Assembly (NCBI RefSeq): GCF_900112675.1
Contig: NZ_FOMQ01000002.1
Coordinates: 248,001-312,000 of the forward strand
Length of the DNA: 64,000 nt
Direction of reading: 5' to 3'
Source: Paracidovorax konjaci
GTDB lineage: Bacteria > Pseudomonadota > Gammaproteobacteria > Burkholderiales > Burkholderiaceae_C
The notes beneath the pieces were generated by a model that saw only the letters and a list, made by a program, of their open reading frames with translations, was not told where the DNA came from and searched no databases. Shown here one piece after another: positions 51,328-60,764 of this stretch. Position numbers and translations under genes: made by a program. The stretch's first letter is position 1; the number at the start of each line of letters is the position of its first letter.

Positions 51328-52764
51328 TCAGTTGTCCTTCTTCTCTTCCTTGCGCTCGGTCTGCGTCTTGCTGACGACCACGGTCTGGCCCTTCAGCTGG
51401 TTCAGTGCCTGGATCAGCTGGAAGTCCTTCTCGGATCCGAACTCGGGCATCTTGCGTTCGGATCCCGGCTTCTTGGCTTCCTCTTCAAGGCGCTTGCGAG
51501 CCTCCTCGCGGGCCTTTTCCCGGACTTCGTCCTTCTTCTCTTCCCCCTGGCCGCTGGTCAGGTGCTTTTCGAGGTCGGCCTCGCGCATGCGCAAGGCTGC
51601 GTAGAGGTCTCCCTCGGGGCTCTCGTCCACCATCACGTCGGGCACGATGCCCTTGGCCTGGATCGATTTGCCCGTGGGCGTGTAGTAGCGGGCCGTGGTG
51701 AGCTTGATGCCGGTGTCCGGGCCCAGGGGGCGCACGGTCTGCACGGACCCCTTGCCGAAGGTCTGGCTGCCCATCACCGTGGCACGCTTGTGGTCCTGCA
51801 GCGCGCCGGCCACGATTTCGCTGGCCGACGCAGAGCCTTCGTTCACCAGCACGACCAGCGGCACATTCTTGAGCGCGGGAGGCAGGCGCTTGAGCGGGTC
51901 GCCGCTGCCACGCCGCTGATAGAACTCGGGCGACGCCTTGTAGACCGCCTTGCTTTCCGCCAACTGGCCGTTGGTGGACACGACGGTGACGTTCTCGGGC
52001 AAGAAGGCCGCGGAGATGGCCACGGCAGCGTCCAGCAGGCCGCCCGGATCGTTGCGGAGGTCCAGCACCATGCCCTTCAGCTGCGGATCCTGGCGATAGA
52101 CTTCCTCGACCTTGCGCACGAAGTCGTCGACGGTGCGTTCCTGGAACTGCGAGAGCCGGATCCATGCGTAGCCGGGCTCGATCACCTTGCCCTTCACCGA
52201 CTGGGTCTTGATCTCTTCGCGCGTGATCGTGACCGGAAAGGTGCGGCTTTCGTCCTTGCGGAAGATCGTCAGCGTGACCTGGGTACTGGGCTCCCCGCGC
52301 ATCTTCTTCACGGCCTCGCTGAGGGCCAGGCCCTTGACGGCCGTGTCGTCGATCTTGGTGATGAGGTCGTTGGTCTTGAGGCCTGCACGGAAGGCGGGAG
52401 AGCCTTCGATGGGTGAGACGACCTTGATCAAGCCGTCTTCCTGGGTGATCTCGATGCCGACGCCCACGAAGCGCCCCGTGGTCCCTTCGCGGAATTCCTT
52501 GAACGACTTCTTGTCGAAATACTGGGAGTGCGGATCGAGGCTCGCCACCATGCCGGAGATGGCATCGGTGATGAGCTTCTTGTCGTCCACCGGCTCGACA
52601 TAGTCGGTCTTGACGAGGCCGAAGACGGCGGAGAGCTGCTGGATTTCCTCGAGAGGAAGCGGAGCCAAGGCTCCGCGAGCGACGGTTTGCAGAGAAACCG
52701 TGGTCAGGGCGCCGGCAATGACGCCGACCGACACCCATCCTGCGATTTTGAGTTTGTGGCCCAT
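51328..52764 (-). CDS. S41-family carboxy-terminal processing peptidase
   Basis: A 478-residue periplasmic protease anchored by an N-terminal helix (about residues 6-26). A PDZ domain lies at about 95-180. The Ser-Lys dyad is S313 (VNEGSASASEIVAGAL) and K338 (MGSQTFGKGSVQ). A charged C-terminal tail (rich in Glu, Lys and Arg, about residues 410-478) is unusual in length and probably coiled. Such CtpA-type enzymes trim or degrade envelope proteins. It lies 137 bp downstream of gpmA, as in many betaproteobacteria. Confidence 0.93.
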   Translation of the reverse strand: MGHKLKIAGWVSVGVIAGALTTVSLQTVARGALAPLPLEEIQQLSAVFGLVKTDYVEPVDDKKLITDAISGMVASLDPHSQYFDKKSFKEFREGTTGRFVGVGIEITQEDGLIKVVSPIEGSPAFRAGLKTNDLITKIDDTAVKGLALSEAVKKMRGEPSTQVTLTIFRKDESRTFPVTITREEIKTQSVKGKVIEPGYAWIRLSQFQERTVDDFVRKVEEVYRQDPQLKGMVLDLRNDPGGLLDAAVAISAAFLPENVTVVSTNGQLAESKAVYKASPEFYQRRGSGDPLKRLPPALKNVPLVVLVNEGSASASEIVAGALQDHKRATVMGSQTFGKGSVQTVRPLGPDTGIKLTTARYYTPTGKSIQAKGIVPDVMVDESPEGDLYAALRMREADLEKHLTSGQGEEKKDEVREKAREEARKRLEEEAKKPGSERKMPEFGSEKDFQLIQALNQLKGQTVVVSKTQTERKEEKKDN

Positions 52765-52901
52765 TCAAATACCTTTGCCGGTTCAAGGTCCAATATACAC
52801 CCCGTTGGAAAGCGCAGGTGCGGCGCAGTTCCGCACCCGTCGGGGCTTTTACGGGCTTTTTGCCGGCTTCTTCCGGCTTTTGCCCCGGAACGGGGGGAAG
52901 T

Positions 52902-53645
52902 TCAGGCCTTTCCTTGCGACGCCACGGCGGCGGCGGCTTTCGCGGCGGCCTCGGCATCGCCCAGGTAGTAGTGGCGCAGCGGCTTCAGGCTGGCATCCAG
53001 CTCATAGACCAGGGGGATGCCGTTGGGGATGTTGAGGCCCACGATGTCGCCATCGGAGATGCCATCCAGGTATTTGACCAGCGCGCGGATCGAATTGCCG
53101 TGCGCCGCGATCACCACGCGCTGGCCGGATCGCACGGCCGGGGCGATGCGCTCGTTCCAGTAGGGCAGCACGCGGGCGACCGTGTCCTTCAGGCATTCGG
53201 TGAGGGGGATCTGCTCGGCCGGCAGTCCGGCATAGCGGATATCGCCGCGCTCACTGCGCGGATCGGCGGCTTCCAGGGCCGGCGGCGGAGTGTCGTAGCT
53301 GCGCCGCCAGACCAGCACCTGCTCGTCGCCGTACTGCTTGGCCATGTCGGCCTTGTTGAGCCCCTGCAGGGCGCCGTAGTGGCGTTCGTTGAGGCGCCAG
53401 CTGTGCTCGACCGGCAGCCAGGTCCGGTCCATCTCGTCGAGCACGTGCCAGAGGGTGCGCGTAGCGCGCTTGAGCACGCTGGTGAACGCCACGTCGAACT
53501 CGTAGCCCTCGGCCTTGAGCAGCCGGCCGGCTGCTTTCGCCTGTTCGATCCCGGTGGGGGTCAGGTCCACGTCGGTCCAGCCGGTGAAGCGGTTTTCAAG
53601 GTTCCAGGTGGATTCGCCGTGGCGGATCAGGACGAGTTTGTGCAT
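52902..53645 (-). CDS. gpmA: 2,3-bisphosphoglycerate-dependent phosphoglycerate mutase
   Basis: A 247-residue histidine-phosphatase-fold enzyme that interconverts 2- and 3-phosphoglycerate. The catalytic [20 protein letters not shown] is at the N-terminus, with [16 protein letters not shown] in the middle and [18 protein letters not shown] carrying the second histidine. Length is normal. It is divergent from the rhodanese gene. Confidence 0.96.
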   Translation of the reverse strand: MHKLVLIRHGESTWNLENRFTGWTDVDLTPTGIEQAKAAGRLLKAEGYEFDVAFTSVLKRATRTLWHVLDEMDRTWLPVEHSWRLNERHYGALQGLNKADMAKQYGDEQVLVWRRSYDTPPPALEAADPRSERGDIRYAGLPAEQIPLTECLKDTVARVLPYWNERIAPAVRSGQRVVIAAHGNSIRALVKYLDGISDGDIVGLNIPNGIPLVYELDASLKPLRHYYLGDAEAAAKAAAAVASQGKA

Positions 53646-53729
53646 GTTGGCTCGGTAGAAGCTGTAGAAACGGGCGGGGCAAAACGCCGCATTCTAAAAT
53701 TGCGGGGTTTGCTTTCCCCAAGGACTTCC

Positions 53730-54137
53730 GTGAATTTCTTCATCGACAACTGGTATCTCGTCCTCGCCGCACTGGCCTCGGGCACCGCGCTGCTGCTGCC
53801 CGTCTTCCGCGATGCGACGGGCGGGTCGCTGACCGCCGCGCGCGCGGTGCAACTGATCAACCGCGAAAAGGCCGTGGTGATCGATGTCTCCGAGCCCGAC
53901 GAGTTCGCCGCGGGGCACGTGGGTGGCGCAAAGAACGTCCCGCTGGGCCAGCTCGAGGAGCGCCTGCCCCAGGTGGTCAAGAACAAGGCGATTCCGCTCG
54001 TGCTCGTCTGCGCCAAGGGCAACCGCGCCCAGCGCGGCGTGGCGGTGGCCAGGAAGCTCGGCTATGACAACGCGCAGGCGCTCGCCGGCGGCCTGAAGGG
54101 CTGGAAGGACGCGAGCATGCCGGTTGAAAAGGCCTGA
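53730..54137 (+). CDS. Membrane-anchored rhodanese-like sulfurtransferase
   Basis: A 135-residue protein with an N-terminal membrane helix (WYLVLAALASGTALLLPVF) and one rhodanese domain. The active-site loop has Cys94 (LVCAKGNRAQRG), and VVIDVSEPDEFAAGHVGGAK is the CH2 region. The start is a GTG at 53730 with AAGGAC upstream. It is the first gene of a rhodanese-grxC-secB-gpsA arrangement common in beta- and gammaproteobacteria (compare YibN). Confidence 0.9.
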   Translation: MNFFIDNWYLVLAALASGTALLLPVFRDATGGSLTAARAVQLINREKAVVIDVSEPDEFAAGHVGGAKNVPLGQLEERLPQVVKNKAIPLVLVCAKGNRAQRGVAVARKLGYDNAQALAGGLKGWKDASMPVEKA

Positions 54138-54189
54138 AGCGGCTTCACCTGCCACGCATATCCCACGAAACCGCACAGGAGGCCGCCCC

Positions 54190-54447
54190 ATGCAACCCGT
54201 CAAGATGTACACGACCGCCGTCTGCCCGTACTGCATCCGTGCCAAGCAAATCCTCAAGGCCAAGGGCGTCGAACAGATCGAAGAGGTCCGCGTCGACCTC
54301 GATCCCACGGCCCGCTCGCACATGATGGAGATCACCGGCCGCCGCACGGTGCCGCAGATCTTCATCGGCGATACCCACGTGGGTGGCCATGACGAACTGG
54401 TGGCGCTCGACGGCCGCGGCGGGCTCATGCCGCTGCTGGGCGCCTGA
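54190..54447 (+). CDS. grxC: Glutaredoxin 3
   Basis: An 85-residue glutaredoxin with the dithiol active site CPYC at 12-15 (YTTAVCPYCIRAK), the cis-proline in RRTVPQIF and the glutathione-binding GGHDEL. It reduces disulfides using glutathione. It lies 52 bp after the rhodanese gene; AGGAGG precedes the ATG. Confidence 0.95.
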   Translation: MQPVKMYTTAVCPYCIRAKQILKAKGVEQIEEVRVDLDPTARSHMMEITGRRTVPQIFIGDTHVGGHDELVALDGRGGLMPLLGA

Positions 54448-54484
54448 GACCGCTTCCGGGGCGCTGCATAATGCGGCCCCAAGT

Positions 54485-54528
54485 GCCCGCTGCGGGACCG
54501 CGACGTCCCCTGGCGGGCTTTGTTTTAT
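54485..54528 (+). terminator. Rho-independent terminator after grxC
   Basis: GCCCGC pairs with GCGGGC and the inner GGGAC with GTCCC, forming one interrupted stem, followed by TTTGTTTTATTT. It lies 37 bp after the grxC stop and 40 bp before secB, so secB may have its own promoter or depend on read-through. Confidence 0.75.
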
Positions 54529-54567
54529 TTGCCGAAATTCCGTTTTCGAACCGAAAGACCGACGACC

Positions 54568-55026
54568 ATGTCTGAAGAAAATCCCGTGTTCCAGATCCAG
54601 CGCGTGTATCTGAAGGACCTGTCCCTGGAGCAACCCAACTCCCCGCAGATCCTCCTGGAGCAGGAACAACCCAACGTGGACATCCAGCTGGGCGTGGAAG
54701 CCGCTCCGGTCGCGGACGGCATCTTCGAAGTGGCCGTCACGGCCACCGTGCAGACCAAGATCAAGGACAAGACGGTGTTCCTGGTCGAGGCCAAGCAGGC
54801 CGGCATCTTCGAGATCCGCAACATTCCCGAAGACCAGATGGGCCCGATCATGGGCATCGCCTGCCCGCAGATCGTGTACCCCTACCTGCGCGGCAACGTG
54901 GCCGACCTGATCACGCGCGCCGGCTTCCCGCCCGTGCACCTGGCCGAAATCAATTTCCAGGCCATGTACGAGCAGCAGCAGGCGCAGATCGCCTCCGCTG
55001 CCCCGACGCCGGGCGTCACGCAGTAA
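54568..55026 (+). CDS. secB: Protein-export chaperone SecB
   Basis: A 152-residue tetrameric chaperone that keeps preproteins unfolded and hands them to SecA. Family segments are [39 protein letters not shown] and [20 protein letters not shown]. The ATG at 54568 gives the normal N-terminus ([11 protein letters not shown]). The grxC-secB-gpsA order is widely conserved. Confidence 0.97.
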   Translation: MSEENPVFQIQRVYLKDLSLEQPNSPQILLEQEQPNVDIQLGVEAAPVADGIFEVAVTATVQTKIKDKTVFLVEAKQAGIFEIRNIPEDQMGPIMGIACPQIVYPYLRGNVADLITRAGFPPVHLAEINFQAMYEQQQAQIASAAPTPGVTQ

Positions 55027-55120
55027 TCCCCAGGCTTTGCCGATCGCGCCGCCCCGCGGCGCTGCCGGAGCAGGGCCGGTCGACGTCCCCCGGGCCCTGG
55101 CTCCGCAAGCGCAGACATCC

Positions 55121-56158
55121 ATGAAGATCATCGTGTTGGGTGCGGGGGCCTGGGGCACCGCCATGGCGCTCAGCGCCGCTGCCCACCCTGCCGGGCATGG
55201 CGTGACCCTCTGGGCGCGCGACGGGCAGCAAGCGGCCGCCATGCGTGCGGCCCGCGAGAACCCCCGCTATCTCCCCGGCATTCCCTTTCCGGAAACCGTC
55301 GCCCTGGCCAGTGGCGACGGCATCGCCACGCTCGCGTCGGCGGCCGATCTGGCGATCATCGCCACCCCCATGTCCGGGCTGCGCAGCATGCTGGAGCACC
55401 TGCGCGATGCCTCCGTGCCCGTGGCCTGGCTTTGCAAAGGGTTCGAGGCGGTGCCTGCCGGCGCTGCGTGTCCCGGGGATGCGCCGTACGGCCTGATGGC
55501 CCATGAGGTCTGTGCCCGCGCGGCGCCGCGGCTGCGCGCGGGCGCGCTCAGCGGCCCGAGCTTCGCGCAGGAGGCGGCCCAGGGCCGGCCCACGGCCCTC
55601 GTGGCGGCCAGCGCGGACGCGGGCGTGCGCGAACTGCTGGTGGAGGCCTTCCATGGGCCCACGCTGCGCATCTATGCCAACGAAGACATCGTGGGCGTGG
55701 AAGTCGGCGGCGCCGTCAAGAATGTGCTGGCCATCGCCACGGGGCTGTGCGACGGCCTCGACCTCGGGCTGAATGCCCGTGCCGCGCTGATCACCCGCGG
55801 TCTTGCCGAGATGACCCGACTGGGCCTCGCATTGGGCGCGCGGCCCGATACGTTCATGGGCCTTTCCGGTCTGGGCGATCTGGTGCTCACGTCCACCGGG
55901 GATCTGTCCCGCAACCGCCGCGTGGGCCTGGCGCTGGCGCAGGGCCTGACGCTGGAGCAGGCCGTCCAATCGCTGGGCCACGTGGCCGAAGGGGTCTACA
56001 GCGCCCGCACGGTGGTGCAGCGCGCCCGGCACGTGGGCGTGGACATGCCGATCGCCGAAGAGGTGGTGTCGTTGCTGGACGGGCACACCACCCCGCGCGA
56101 GGCGGTGGCGCGGCTCATGGGCCGCGGCCCCGCGGCAGAAACGCTGCTGCCCGGCTGA
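55121..56158 (+). CDS. gpsA: Glycerol-3-phosphate dehydrogenase [NAD(P)+]
   Basis: A 345-residue enzyme that reduces dihydroxyacetone phosphate to sn-glycerol-3-phosphate for phospholipid synthesis. The N-terminal Rossmann motif is [12 protein letters not shown] (residues 5-16). The catalytic domain contains [20 protein letters not shown] with the catalytic Lys, and [14 protein letters not shown]. It lies 94 bp after secB and is followed by a strong terminator. Confidence 0.96.
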   Translation: MKIIVLGAGAWGTAMALSAAAHPAGHGVTLWARDGQQAAAMRAARENPRYLPGIPFPETVALASGDGIATLASAADLAIIATPMSGLRSMLEHLRDASVPVAWLCKGFEAVPAGAACPGDAPYGLMAHEVCARAAPRLRAGALSGPSFAQEAAQGRPTALVAASADAGVRELLVEAFHGPTLRIYANEDIVGVEVGGAVKNVLAIATGLCDGLDLGLNARAALITRGLAEMTRLGLALGARPDTFMGLSGLGDLVLTSTGDLSRNRRVGLALAQGLTLEQAVQSLGHVAEGVYSARTVVQRARHVGVDMPIAEEVVSLLDGHTTPREAVARLMGRGPAAETLLPG

Positions 56159-56164
56159 AAAGCA

Positions 56165-56193
56165 GAAAAGGCCCGCGCGATGCGGGCCTTTTC
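56165..56193. terminator. Rho-independent terminator after gpsA
   Basis: GAAAAGGCCCGC and GCGGGCCTTTTC form a 12-bp stem with a five-base loop, seven bases after the gpsA stop. It has a T4 tail on plus and A/T ends allowing use by the minus-strand small gene. Confidence 0.9.
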
Positions 56194-56253
56194 TTTCCGG
56201 AGTGTCCTTGCCATCGCAACGGTACTTTGGCCCGCTGCGCAAGACCCGGGTGC

Positions 56254-56328
56254 TTACAGCACGCCGAAGAGCATGAGCAGCAGAACGAGGGACAGTGGGA
56301 CGCCGAGGAGCCAAAGGATGATGGGCAT
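56254..56328 (-). CDS. 24-residue hydrophobic membrane peptide
   Basis: MPIILWLLGVPLSLVLLLML followed by FGVL: a single membrane helix and nothing else. AGGAGAAAGACC directly precedes the ATG, a very good ribosome-binding site, and the terminator after gpsA could close it on this strand. Similar tiny hydrophobic peptides of about this length occur widely in proteobacteria and are usually called hypothetical. Function is unknown; a GTAGG motif lies about 90 bp upstream. Confidence 0.68.
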   Translation of the reverse strand: MPIILWLLGVPLSLVLLLMLFGVL

Positions 56329-56595
56329 GGTCTTTCTCCTGAAAGGTGGGTTGTCGATGCCTCCACGTTAAGACCGCGTCCCTGCGCGGATTGTGCGCGT
56401 GCGGCACCTGCCCGCGTAGGCGACGGCCGCACCGGATCGCCGGACGCAGGGGCGCTGCCGGCGCGACCCGGTCCACTGTCGGGCGTGCGAGGGCCGCCAG
56501 GCCTCAGGCGGGAACGGCCGGGCGCTGTCGCGCAGGCAGTGCGGGCCGCACGGAGGGCGGCGGCAGCGGTGTCGGCAGGGCCCTTGGGGCCGTTG
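56329..56595. other. Intergenic region upstream of the small peptide and downstream of panC
   Basis: 267 bp, GC-rich. It should hold the promoter of the 24-residue peptide gene. A GTAGGC motif at 56416-56421 (GCCTAC in the peptide direction) resembles motifs upstream of rpoH and the DUF1328 gene. No other feature is clear. Confidence 0.35.
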
Positions 56596-57459
56596 TCAGA
56601 ACTCGAGGTTGTCGATGAGCCGCGTGGAGCCGATACGCGCTGCGCCGAGGGCCACGAGCGTGCCTGCCGGATGGCCGTTGCCGTCGCTCGCTGCAGCAGC
56701 AGGCTGCAGGTCGGCGCGGCGGCGCACCACGAGGTAGTCGGGCGCCCAGCCCCCGCGTCGCAGCGTGTCGGCGGCCGCGGCTTCCAGCGCGGGCCAGTCG
56801 CCCACGGGGTGCGAGAGGGCCGCATCCGCCAGCCTGCGCAGCGCCTGCGAGAGCCCGGCGGCCTGTGCCCGCTCGGCGGGGCCGAGGTAGCCGTTGCGTG
56901 AACTCAGCGCGAGGCCGTCCTCCGCGCGGCAGGTGTCGCCGGCCACCACGTCCACGGGCAGCGCGAACTGCTCGGCCATGCGCCGGATCACCATCCACTG
57001 CTGGTAGTCCTTCTTGCCGAACACGGCCGTGCCGCCGCCCGTGGTGCCGAACACGGCGGCGAAGAGCTTCATCACCACGGTGCACACGCCGGTGAAGAAG
57101 CCGGGGCGGAACTGGCCTTCCAGCAGGTCGGCCAGGCGGGGGTCGGGCTGCACCTTGAAGGTCTGCGGTTCCGGGTACAGGTCGGCCTCGCGCGGGGCGA
57201 AGAGGATGTCGCAGCCCGCCGATTCCAGTTGGGCGCGATCGGCGTCCCAGGTCCGGGGGTAGCTGTCGAAATCTTCGTGGGGCAGGAACTGCAGGCGGTT
57301 CACGAAGATGCTGGCGACCGTCACATCGCCAAACGGCACGGCCTGCCGCACGAGCGAGAGATGGCCGGCGTGGAGGTTGCCCATGGTGGGCACGAAGGCC
57401 GGGCGGCCGCGGCCGGCTAAGGCGGTGCGCAGCTCCGCGATGGAATGGGCGATGTGCAT
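56596..57459 (-). CDS. panC: Pantothenate synthetase
   Basis: A 287-residue ligase that joins pantoate and beta-alanine using ATP. The nucleotidyltransferase motif FVPTMGNLHAGHLSLV is at the N-terminus, with VFGKKDYQQWMVIRRM and the KMSKS-like region SSRNGYLGPAER downstream. The ATG at 57459 lies 55 bp after panB, so the two form an operon for vitamin B5. Confidence 0.96.
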   Translation of the reverse strand: MHIAHSIAELRTALAGRGRPAFVPTMGNLHAGHLSLVRQAVPFGDVTVASIFVNRLQFLPHEDFDSYPRTWDADRAQLESAGCDILFAPREADLYPEPQTFKVQPDPRLADLLEGQFRPGFFTGVCTVVMKLFAAVFGTTGGGTAVFGKKDYQQWMVIRRMAEQFALPVDVVAGDTCRAEDGLALSSRNGYLGPAERAQAAGLSQALRRLADAALSHPVGDWPALEAAAADTLRRGGWAPDYLVVRRRADLQPAAAASDGNGHPAGTLVALGAARIGSTRLIDNLEF

Positions 57460-57514
57460 GGAAGAGAAGGAAGAAGGCGGGGGATTCGTGGTCGGAAGGC
57501 CGGATGGGCCGGCA

Positions 57515-58408
57515 TCACCAGGCATGCACGGCATCGTCGGGGAAGCGCCCGGCCTTGACCGCCGCCACATAGGCTTCGATGGCGCCGCGCACGTTGCCGG
57601 CTTCGGCCATGAAGTCGTGCACGAAGCGCGGCATGCGGCCAAGGTTCATGCCCAGCATGTCGTGCAGGACCAGCACCTGGCCCGCGGTGCCGCTGCCCGC
57701 GCCGATGCCGATGGTGTGGCAGCGGGGCAGGGCCTCGGTGAGCTCGCGCGCCAGACCGGCGGGCACCATTTCCAGCACCAGCATGGAGGCGCCGGCATCC
57801 TGCAGTTCGCGCGCCTGCTGGCGCAGCAGGCGCGCGGCGTCCTCGTCCTTGCCCTGCACGCGGTAGCCGCCGAGCGCATGCACGGTCTGCGGTGTGAAGC
57901 CGAGGTGGGCGCACACCGGAATGCCGCGCTCCACGAGGAACTGCACGGTGGGCGCGGTCCAGCCGCCGCCTTCGAGCTTCACCATGTGCGCGCCGGCCTG
58001 CATCAGCACGCAGGCGCTGCGCAGGGCCTGCTCGCGGCTTTCGGCGTAGCTGCCGTACGGCAGGTCGGCCACCAGCCAGGCGGTGCCCTGCACGCGGTTC
58101 AGGCCGCGCGCCACGCTGGCCGTGTGGTAGGCCATCGTGTCGAGCGACACGCCCACGGTGCTGGGCAGGCCCTGGCAGACCATGCCGAGCGAATCACCCA
58201 CCAGGATGCATTCCACGCCCGCCGCATCGGCCACGGCCGCGAAGGTGGCGTCGTAGGCGGTGAGCATGGCGATCTTCTCGCCAGCCTCGCGCATCTGCGC
58301 GAGCCGCGGCAGGCTGACGGGGCGGCGCTGGGGCAGGGGCGATGCGGGCGGCAGCGTGCCGTAGGGGGTGCCGGGGGCGGCAGCGGATGCGGCGTGGGCG
58401 GTGGTCAT
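57515..58408 (-). CDS. panB: 3-methyl-2-oxobutanoate hydroxymethyltransferase
   Basis: A 297-residue TIM-barrel enzyme that makes ketopantoate with 5,10-methylene-tetrahydrofolate. Metal and substrate motifs are visible: [40 protein letters not shown] and [20 protein letters not shown]. An N-terminal Ala/Pro-rich extension of about 30 residues precedes the conserved [20 protein letters not shown]. It is divergent from nadC, 71 bp away. Confidence 0.96.
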   Translation of the reverse strand: MTTAHAASAAAPGTPYGTLPPASPLPQRRPVSLPRLAQMREAGEKIAMLTAYDATFAAVADAAGVECILVGDSLGMVCQGLPSTVGVSLDTMAYHTASVARGLNRVQGTAWLVADLPYGSYAESREQALRSACVLMQAGAHMVKLEGGGWTAPTVQFLVERGIPVCAHLGFTPQTVHALGGYRVQGKDEDAARLLRQQARELQDAGASMLVLEMVPAGLARELTEALPRCHTIGIGAGSGTAGQVLVLHDMLGMNLGRMPRFVHDFMAEAGNVRGAIEAYVAAVKAGRFPDDAVHAW

Positions 58409-58479
58409 TGGGCGTGTGGTGCGGAAGGCGTCCCGAAAAAGTGCCGGGAGTCTATGCGATGCCGCTATGCTTGCCGCCC

Positions 58480-59361
58480 ATGCAAAAAAGCGACCTTTCC
58501 CGAGACCTCTTCGCCGACCCCGGATACGTGAACCGCCTGGCGCAGGCCGATGTGGCCCGTGCGCTGCAGGAAGATGTGGGCGAGGGCGATCTGACGGCCG
58601 GCCTGGTCGATGCCGGGCGCCGCGTCCGGGCCCGGGTGCTCGCGCGCGAATCCGCCGTGATCTGCGGCGGGCCGTGGGCGGAGGCCGCCATCCGCGCGCT
58701 GGACCCCGGCGCGCGCATCGAATGGCAGGTAGGCGAGGGCCAGCGCTGCGCGGCCGACGAGGTGGTGCTGGTGGTGGAGGGCAGCGCCCGCGCGCTGCTG
58801 AGCGCCGAGCGCACGGCCCTCAACTTCCTGCAGCTGCTCTCCGCCGTGGCGACCAAGACGGCCACCTACGTCGAGGCCGTGCGCGGCACCGGCACGCGCA
58901 TCGTCGATACGCGCAAGACGCTGCCGGGCCTGCGCCTCGCGCAGAAATACGCGGTGCGCGCGGGCGGCGGCACCAACCACCGCATCGGGCTGCACGACGC
59001 CGTGCTCATCAAGGAAAACCACATCGCCGCGGCCGGCGGCGTCACCGCCGTGCTGCAGGCCGCGCGCGCCGTGGCCGATCGCGCGGCCTTCGTGCAGATC
59101 GAGGTCGAGACGCTGGAGCAGTTGCAGGAGGCGCTCGCCGCCGGCGCGTCCATGCTGCTGCTGGACAACATGCCCCTGCCCATGCTCCAGGACGCCGTGC
59201 GCATCGCTGCAGGCCGCGCGGTGCTGGAGATCTCCGGCGGTGTCACCCTGGATGGCCTGCGCGCGCTGGCAGAGACCGGCGTGGACCGCATTTCCATCGG
59301 TACGCTCACCAAGGATGTGCGGGCCGTGGACTTTTCCATGCGCATGCAGGACATCGCCTGA
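58480..59361 (+). CDS. nadC: Nicotinate-nucleotide pyrophosphorylase (quinolinate phosphoribosyltransferase)
   Basis: A 293-residue enzyme converting quinolinate and PRPP to nicotinate mononucleotide. Motifs are [15 protein letters not shown] near the N-terminus, [37 protein letters not shown] and the C-terminal [20 protein letters not shown]. It is followed by nadA in a de novo NAD pair; nadB is not in the window. Confidence 0.96.
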   Translation: MQKSDLSRDLFADPGYVNRLAQADVARALQEDVGEGDLTAGLVDAGRRVRARVLARESAVICGGPWAEAAIRALDPGARIEWQVGEGQRCAADEVVLVVEGSARALLSAERTALNFLQLLSAVATKTATYVEAVRGTGTRIVDTRKTLPGLRLAQKYAVRAGGGTNHRIGLHDAVLIKENHIAAAGGVTAVLQAARAVADRAAFVQIEVETLEQLQEALAAGASMLLLDNMPLPMLQDAVRIAAGRAVLEISGGVTLDGLRALAETGVDRISIGTLTKDVRAVDFSMRMQDIA

Positions 59362-59492
59362 CGGCGGGACCTGCCGGCCGATGGCCCTGCCACTGCGGGG
59401 GGGCTTCGGCAGCGCGACAATCGCGTCCGGACCGGACCGACGCCCCCCCACAACCCACGAGCGGCCCGAGAGCCGCACCCGACCCGATCGCC

Positions 59493-60617
59493 ATGACCGC
59501 CACCGCCATCAAGGACGTGGAATACGAGCAGCCCGAGGGCACCACCCCCGGCGCCGCCTGTGCCACCCGCCATGCCTGGGCCCGCGTGCCCGCCGAACCC
59601 GCGCCGGCCGAGCGCGCGGCCCTGCTGGACCGCATCCGCCGCCTGCTGCGCGAGAAGAACGCCGTGATGGTGTCGCACTACTACGTGCACCCCGACCTGC
59701 AGGACCTGGCCGAGGAGACCGGCGGCATCGTGAGCGATTCGCTGGAGATGGCGCGCTTCGGCCGCGACCATGCCGCGCAGACGCTGGTGGTCTCCGGCGT
59801 GCGCTTCATGGGCGAGACGGCCAAGATCCTCTCGCCCGAGAAGACTGTGCTCATGCCCGACCTCGACGCGACCTGCTCGCTGGACCTGGGTTGCCCGGTG
59901 GACGCCTTCAGCGCCTTCTGCGACCAGCACCCGGACCGCACCGTCGTGGTCTATGCCAACACCAGCGCGGCCGTGAAGGCGCGCGCCGACTGGCTCGTCA
60001 CGTCGAGCTGCGCGCTGGAGATCGTCTCCGCGCTCAAGTCGGCGGGGCACAAGATCCTCTGGGCGCCGGACCGGCACCTGGGCGCCTACATCCAGCGCGA
60101 GACCGGCGCGGACATGCTGTTCTGGAATGGCGCGTGCATCGTGCACGACGAGTTCAAGGCGTTCGAGCTGGAAGCGCTGATGCGCGACCACCCGCAGGCC
60201 AAGGTGCTGGTGCACCCCGAGAGCCCGGCCGAGGTGGTGGCGCTCGCCGACGCGGTGGGCTCCACCAGCGCGATCCTGAAGGCCGCGCGCGAGATGGATG
60301 CGCGCGAATTCATCGTGGCCACCGACAACGGCATGCTGCACAAGCTGCGCGCCCTGAACCCCGGCAAGGTGTTCCACGAAGCGCCCACGGCCGGCAACAG
60401 CGCCACCTGCAAGAGCTGCGCGCACTGCCCCTGGATGGCGATGAACGGCCTGGCCGATGTGGCGCGGGTGCTGGAGACGGGCGCCAATGCCGTCCATGTG
60501 GACCCGGCGCTGATCCCGCGCGCGCGGCAGCCCATCGACCGCATGCTGGCGTTCACCGCTGCGCTCAAGGGCGGTCAGCCCGCGGGCGCGCTGGTGCCGC
60601 GCATCGGCGCTGCCTGA
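59493..60617 (+). CDS. nadA: Quinolinate synthase
   Basis: A 374-residue 4Fe-4S enzyme that condenses iminoaspartate with dihydroxyacetone phosphate. The three cluster cysteines are C128 (DATCSL), C215 ([11 protein letters not shown]) and C312 ([10 protein letters not shown]). [19 protein letters not shown] is the N-terminal substrate-binding region. It starts 131 bp after nadC. Repeat copy D begins three bases after its stop. Confidence 0.96.
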   Translation: MTATAIKDVEYEQPEGTTPGAACATRHAWARVPAEPAPAERAALLDRIRRLLREKNAVMVSHYYVHPDLQDLAEETGGIVSDSLEMARFGRDHAAQTLVVSGVRFMGETAKILSPEKTVLMPDLDATCSLDLGCPVDAFSAFCDQHPDRTVVVYANTSAAVKARADWLVTSSCALEIVSALKSAGHKILWAPDRHLGAYIQRETGADMLFWNGACIVHDEFKAFELEALMRDHPQAKVLVHPESPAEVVALADAVGSTSAILKAAREMDAREFIVATDNGMLHKLRALNPGKVFHEAPTAGNSATCKSCAHCPWMAMNGLADVARVLETGANAVHVDPALIPRARQPIDRMLAFTAALKGGQPAGALVPRIGAA

Positions 60618-60620
60618 TAT

Positions 60621-60665
60621 TTGCTACTAAATAAATAGCAAACTATTCAATGAAATCGGCGGCAT
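60621..60665 (+). repeat. 45-bp dispersed 3'-flanking repeat, copy D
   Basis: TTGCTA, nine AT-rich bases, TAGCAA, then ACTATTCAATGA and a tail ending GGCGGCAT. It starts three bases after the nadA stop codon in the sense orientation. Confidence 0.88.
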
Positions 60666-60764
60666 CAGGCACTTTTGACTGGAATGGATGCCGCGCCCTG
60701 CCGTCGCCGGGCGGGTGGCCCCGCCGCGTGCCGGCGGCGCGCTGAACCGGCCCGGGCTTCGTCC

